Part shown: positions 29,240 to 32,557 of the stretch, piece after piece
How positions within the stretch are numbered: the stretch's first letter is position 1
Layout: each line of letters starts with the position of its first letter
IMG/VR virus record: IMGVR_UViG_3300042296_000159
Location: 1-32,557 of that record
Strand: one strand, 5' to 3'
Length of the DNA: 32,557 nt
From: a virus
Made by a program: the position numbers and the translations under genes
Notes under the pieces: model-generated
Databases searched by the model: none
Seen by the model: the letters and a program-made list of their open reading frames with translations, nothing else
What the model was told of the DNA's origin: nothing

Positions 29240-29821
29240 ATGTTAAAAAATATTGATTTGTTTAATCCAGATTTTGTGATAGATTGCTCAAAATTAAAAA
29301 ATTGTAGAGATATCTATGCAATTATGAGACACAATGGCATTGTGAAATCATATGTTTACGGTATGTGTTTTAAGCCAGGTCCATTGTCATATGACTTTTC
29401 AAAGGTTGGAATGAGTTCACCTAGTCTTGGTAATAAGAGACAATATCAAGTTGGTGAGCGTATTACTCGACAATTAAGTTGGGTACCTGGATGGGAAGAA
29501 CTACATGTCCGTAGTTCACATGGTGCTGATTTTTGGGGAGGCATTGAAAATTATTTAATTCCACAAGGACTTTTGCCAGCATCATTCAACAAGAATGATG
29601 TAACTATTGCAGTTTGGGATGTTTCTACAAGAATGGTTTTTTCAAATGTCCATGAAAGTGATGAATTGAAGGCTACTACCTGGGCCGAGGGTGAATTAGC
29701 AAAGCAATACAAAGCTACGTTTGGTAGATTACCTTATCTCAATGTACAAGACCCTACTAATACCAAGCACTATAGAGGTGGATATATACCTAAATCTGTG
29801 TATAATTTGTTTGGAATGTAG
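29240..29821 (+). CDS. Possible GIY-YIG-like nuclease domain protein
   Basis: A 193-residue protein starting right after the preceding stop, with GAGG upstream. YVYGM (38-42), KVGMSS (55-60), then a conserved-looking GERITRQLSW (72-81) and a glutamate in GIENYL (101-106) follow the order Y-x-Y, K-V-G, Arg, Glu of GIY-YIG nucleases. The GIY motif itself is degenerate, so assignment is tentative. The C-terminal part, NVHESDELKATTWAEGELAK and RGGYIPKSVYNLFGM, is unassigned. It may be a homing or repair nuclease, or a structural homologue without activity. Confidence 0.5.
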   Translation: MLKNIDLFNPDFVIDCSKLKNCRDIYAIMRHNGIVKSYVYGMCFKPGPLSYDFSKVGMSSPSLGNKRQYQVGERITRQLSWVPGWEELHVRSSHGADFWGGIENYLIPQGLLPASFNKNDVTIAVWDVSTRMVFSNVHESDELKATTWAEGELAKQYKATFGRLPYLNVQDPTNTKHYRGGYIPKSVYNLFGM

Positions 29822-29843
29822 TAAAAATACAACATTCTCATAG

Positions 29844-29872
29844 TTGACAATAAATGGAAAAGGTGCTATAAT
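29844..29872 (+). promoter_or_regulatory. Consensus sigma70 promoter, TTGACA-N17-TATAAT
   Basis: Both hexamers are perfect: TTGACA (29844-29849), a 17-base spacer and TATAAT (29867-29872). It precedes the gene at 29903 with a short leader. A perfect consensus suggests strong early transcription by unmodified host RNA polymerase. Confidence 0.8.
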
Positions 29873-29902
29873 TAACTATTAAATCGCATAACGGACTATA
29901 TT

Positions 29903-30694
29903 ATGGCAGCTATATCATTCAAACTGTTCAAAAACTCATGTGAGGAACGTGGGTATACCGAACGTGTTTACGAGGAACAAAACAACTGCGTACTATATAC
30001 CAACAACGGTGTAAAGTGTGAAATTAAAAAGAACCACTATACTGTGGGCTGGCTTGCACTTCCAGAAGATGTTGCCGAAATGCGTAAACAAATCCTAGGT
30101 CAAGGATTTACTGAGAAAACAGGTAAACGTTCCGAATCACGCAAAGATGCAAAGGACTTTATTAATATCCCTTTTGATGGTGATATACTTGAAAACTTTT
30201 GGGTCATTGTCGGTACCATTGAAGCTATTGAAACTATTGTACGTAAGGTACGTGGTCAAGCTATCAAACCGATTCCACGTGAAGTATCCGAACGTAATAT
30301 CTTTGAAAAGATTGCCAAACGTTTCAAGTATTTTATTGATAATGAAGATGGGTTTGGTTTAGAAAATACTAGAGCATTACTTGAGGGCGATAGTATTGAC
30401 CACTTAATTACCATCGGTCAAAGTATTAAACGCACTAAAGAAAATACTTATCGTGAACATATCGTTCCTTGTATTTTAATTTATAATCAAGCGGTTACAA
30501 TGACTATGGAAAAACGTAGTGTAACTGAAGTAGCACAAATGATTAAAAACAATTTGGCTATTGTATTGATTACTAATGAGGAAGCTGAATTGCTTGACAA
30601 TGAACTGGACATGCAAACAAGTATGCCCGACGGATGGACATTCGGCAATGATGTTTTTGCTCGATTAACAACTGCCCAAATACAATTGAAATAA
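29903..30694 (+). CDS. Unknown early protein
   Basis: A 263-residue protein driven by the strongest host-type promoter in the window. Domains seen: an N-terminal beta-type region (YTERVYEEQNNCVLYTNNGV), a helical middle (ENFWVIVGTIEAIETIVRKV) and a C-terminal region with YREHIVPCILIYNQAV, AQMIKNNLAIVLITNEEAE and MPDGWTFGNDVFARL. I recall the last block in other phage and bacterial proteins but not a function. The REHIVPC stretch has a weak resemblance to HNH-type nuclease cores, not enough to call. Early expression suggests host takeover or DNA metabolism. Confidence 0.65.
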   Translation: MAAISFKLFKNSCEERGYTERVYEEQNNCVLYTNNGVKCEIKKNHYTVGWLALPEDVAEMRKQILGQGFTEKTGKRSESRKDAKDFINIPFDGDILENFWVIVGTIEAIETIVRKVRGQAIKPIPREVSERNIFEKIAKRFKYFIDNEDGFGLENTRALLEGDSIDHLITIGQSIKRTKENTYREHIVPCILIYNQAVTMTMEKRSVTEVAQMIKNNLAIVLITNEEAELLDNELDMQTSMPDGWTFGNDVFARLTTAQIQLK

Positions 30695-30714
30695 TCTAAA
30701 TAGTAGTATATAAT
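30686..30714 (+). promoter_or_regulatory. Sigma70-type promoter, TTGAAA-N17-TATAAT
   Basis: TTGAAA (30686-30691) overlaps the end of the preceding coding region. A 17-base spacer and TATAAT (30709-30714) follow. The -10 ends 6 bases before ATG 30721, so the transcript would be nearly leaderless, as at 10352. Confidence 0.6.
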
Positions 30715-30720
30715 AAACAT

Positions 30721-31719
30721 ATGAAATACGCACTAATTGACACAGCTAACACATTCTTTCGTGCCCGGCACGTTGCTTCCCGAAACTCAGATACATGGGA
30801 AAAAATCGGGATGGCACTACATCTTACACTTGCATCATGCAATCAAATAGTTCGCAAATTTGGCATTGACCACGTTGTGTTCTGTCTCGAAGGCAGAAGC
30901 TGGCGCAAAGACTATTACGAGCCATATAAGAAAAATCGTGTTGTGGATACACAAGCACAGACTCAAGCTGAAAAAGAAGAAAATGAAATGTTCTGGGAAA
31001 CATATGAAAAATTCACAACTTTTTTGCGTGAGAAAACTAACGTATCAGTATTGCGTGATCCTAAAGCAGAAGCTGATGACTTGATTGCTAGATTTATTCA
31101 CTTGCACCCTGATGATGAACATTTCATTATCAGTAGCGATAGTGATTACATTCAACTGATTACAGAAAATGTAAAACAGTATAATGGCATTAGCAATCAA
31201 TTAATTACACTTGAGGGTTATTTTGACGATAAAGGCAAAATTGTCAAGGATAAGAAAACTAGTGAGCCAAAACTGTTAGGTGACCCACAATATATTCTAT
31301 TTGAGAAATGTATGCGTGGTGATAGTACTGACAATGTGTTTAGTGCATATCCCGGTGTACGTAGTAAAGGTACACAAAAGAAAGCAGGATTGATGGAAGC
31401 TTATGCTGACCGTAACAAACAGGGCTTTGATTGGAATAACATGATGTTACAAAGATGGGTAGACCATAATGATGTGGAACATCGTGTACGTGACGATTAT
31501 GAACGCAATCGGGTATTGATTGATTTGACTAGACAACCTGATCAAGTTAAACTATCAGTAGATACAAACATTCGTGAGGGTGTACGTACAACGATTACTC
31601 CTCAGGTTGGCATTCATTTTATGAAATTCTGTGGTAAGTATGAATTGACTAAGATTAGTGAACAAGCAGATACATATGCTAAATGGTTGAACAATCCTTA
31701 TAAGGGTAATTTGGCATGA
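30721..31719 (+). CDS. FEN/T4 RNase H-type 5'-3' nuclease
   Basis: A 332-residue PIN/FEN-fold nuclease, near T4 RNase H (305). Metal-binding acids appear in MKYALIDTANTFF (D7), PKAEADDLIARFI, then HFIISSDSDYIQLI and RGDSTDNV. These match the D-x(n)-EADD-x(n)-DxD-x(n)-D set of the family. T4 RNase H removes RNA primers and short DNA from lagging strands behind the polymerase. A long C-terminal part, WVDHNDVEHRVRDDYERNRV and IDLTRQP, holds the helical DNA-binding region. It is co-transcribed with the next small gene by ATGA overlap. Confidence 0.85.
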   Translation: MKYALIDTANTFFRARHVASRNSDTWEKIGMALHLTLASCNQIVRKFGIDHVVFCLEGRSWRKDYYEPYKKNRVVDTQAQTQAEKEENEMFWETYEKFTTFLREKTNVSVLRDPKAEADDLIARFIHLHPDDEHFIISSDSDYIQLITENVKQYNGISNQLITLEGYFDDKGKIVKDKKTSEPKLLGDPQYILFEKCMRGDSTDNVFSAYPGVRSKGTQKKAGLMEAYADRNKQGFDWNNMMLQRWVDHNDVEHRVRDDYERNRVLIDLTRQPDQVKLSVDTNIREGVRTTITPQVGIHFMKFCGKYELTKISEQADTYAKWLNNPYKGNLA

Positions 31720-31943
31720 ACTTTACTAAACCGGACAAAACTATTAAAACAATTCGTCCAGGCGATCCGGACTTTATGATTTACAATGGAAACTTTATGG
31801 CTGCACGTGCTGGATTTGAGATTAGCCAACAATGCCCGAACAGTTACAAAAAAATAATACAAGAATGTATCAGTCATGGGTGGTTAAAGCCTGTGGCATA
31901 TATAAAAGAAGTTGATTATACTTGGGAAAAATTAGGAGAATAA
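31716..31943 (+). CDS. Small unknown protein
   Basis: A 75-residue protein coupled to the nuclease gene by ATGA. It reads IRPGDPDFMIYNGNFMAARA, then CPNSYKKIIQECISHGWLKP and EVDYTWEKLGE. The helix-turn-strand pattern with GWLKPVAYI near the end resembles winged-helix ends, which might bind DNA. No family is certain. Confidence 0.6.
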   Translation: MNFTKPDKTIKTIRPGDPDFMIYNGNFMAARAGFEISQQCPNSYKKIIQECISHGWLKPVAYIKEVDYTWEKLGE

Positions 31944-31944
31944 A

Positions 31945-32142
31945 ATGACAAGAGATTACAAAAACCTTCAATATATCTTAAACAAGAATCCACAAGAATT
32001 GTTTGAGTGGTGGAACTCATTGAATGATGAGGATCAAGCTTATGCTTTGGAAATCATTACAGAATATCGTAAAATCCTAGAAGAACCAGTGGTAGAGGAC
32101 TTGTCTTTAGCATATGATTTGCTAAAACAATTTATGTTATAA
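31945..32142 (+). CDS. Small acidic unknown protein
   Basis: A 65-residue protein with TTAGGAG upstream of ATG 31945. It is helical and acidic, with NKNPQELFEWWNSLNDEDQA, then ALEIITEYRKILEEP and LSLAYDLLKQFML. It shares one base with the next start (TAATG). Function unknown. Confidence 0.6.
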   Translation: MTRDYKNLQYILNKNPQELFEWWNSLNDEDQAYALEIITEYRKILEEPVVEDLSLAYDLLKQFML

Positions 32143-32381
32143 TGGCAAGTTTAGCTGAGTATTTTAATGCAAACCGATACATGGGTAAATACAGTATAGG
32201 TGACCGTGTTATTGGTAAATGGAATAAGATTCCATTTGTCGGTACTGTGGGAAATGACACATTAATTAATGAGATTGAAGGACCAAGAATTAGTGTGTGT
32301 TTGGATTTACCTATTAAATATAAAGATAATATACATCGTGTTATAATTGTCAAACACAAGGATGTGAAATTATTTAAATAA
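32142..32381 (+). CDS. Small unknown protein with SH3-like beta pattern
   Basis: A 79-residue protein starting in the stop of the previous gene. YSIGDRVIGKWNKIPFVGTV and EGPRISVCLDLP, then HRVIIVKHKDVKLF are alternating beta strands, like a small SH3 or KOW-type barrel. The GDRV...GTV pattern is typical of such barrels. It may bind nucleic acid or protein. Function unknown. Confidence 0.6.
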   Translation: MASLAEYFNANRYMGKYSIGDRVIGKWNKIPFVGTVGNDTLINEIEGPRISVCLDLPIKYKDNIHRVIIVKHKDVKLFK

Positions 32382-32390
32382 AGGATAAAC

Positions 32391-32557
32391 ATGGATAATG
32401 AAAAACTAACAAAATTAGCAGAACAATGTATTACTGACGATCAATTTGCGGTAGGTGCATTTGCAAAGATATTAATAGATGAATGTATATTAGCATTAGA
32501 TAGTACGGAGAAACCGCATGTACATACTACATTTGACCAATCACAACATGAAAGTAG
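32391..32557 (+). CDS. Unknown protein, cut by the window end
   Basis: Starts at ATG 32391 with AAAGGA upstream and stays open to the end of the window (55 full codons). The visible part, MDNEKLTKLAEQCITDDQ, then FAVGAFAKILIDECILAL and KPHVHTTFDQ, has a helical start like other small T4-like phage proteins. The C-terminus is not visible. Function unknown. Confidence 0.55.
   Translation, partial: MDNEKLTKLAEQCITDDQFAVGAFAKILIDECILALDSTEKPHVHTTFDQSQHES

Overview
The window reads as part of the genome of a T4-type tailed phage (a myovirus) of an AT-rich environmental lineage, probably infecting a Gram-negative bacterium. Three replication proteins support this: a family B DNA polymerase (gp43 type), a gp45-type sliding clamp and a FEN/RNase H-type 5' nuclease. 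A DsbA-type late DNA-binding protein, GATAAATAC/CATAAATAC motifs close to the T4 late promoter, dense packing with many ATGA or TAATG start-stop overlaps, and six proteins with T4-like capsid-targeting N-termini point the same way. I see no integrase, RNA polymerase, reverse transcriptase, CRISPR array or convincing tRNA. The host cannot be named from this sequence.

Layout. (1) 46-6216: a late block of probable head-associated or injected proteins: two modular proteins, a Dps-like ferritin, a GH19 endolysin with an internal Tat-like motif, a secreted thermonuclease-like protein and an HExxH metallopeptidase. (2) 6229-10331: four repeat proteins, each with exactly six repeats of about 45-55 residues, probably six-bladed propeller adhesins, plus one small protein between them. 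(3) 10387-14821: TilS-like PP-loop enzyme, DsbA-like protein, DNA polymerase and sliding clamp, each transcription unit preceded by a host-type sigma70 promoter. (4) 14818-22873: a TGT/DpdA-like transglycosylase, FolE, QueD and QueE, interleaved with two cytidylyltransferases, a GT-B glycosyltransferase, an Hc1-like basic protein and small unknowns. (5) 22886-25461: small unknowns, a second GT-B glycosyltransferase and a GalE-like epimerase. (6) 25458-27724, minus strand: a GP88-family protein and a protein with an HsdS-like domain, both with capsid-targeting-like N-termini. (7) 27804-32557: UvdE repair endonuclease, unknowns, a possible GIY-YIG protein, the FEN-type nuclease and a run of small unknown genes.

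How the genes may work together. FolE, QueD, QueE and the TGT-like protein are the expected core of 7-deazaguanine DNA modification, which protects phage DNA from restriction; QueC is not in the window. The most unusual signal is the set of six proteins that begin with a short M-[KR/N/S]-...-[IL]-x-E leader like the T4 internal-protein leader. Several of them also carry internal [LIVM]-[DN]-E sites at the borders of reusable modules. In two of them a twin-arginine (Tat-like) motif starts four to five residues after such a site. I infer a system of capsid-packaged, protease-matured cargo that may be injected and in part exported by the host. This is a hypothesis from sequence only.
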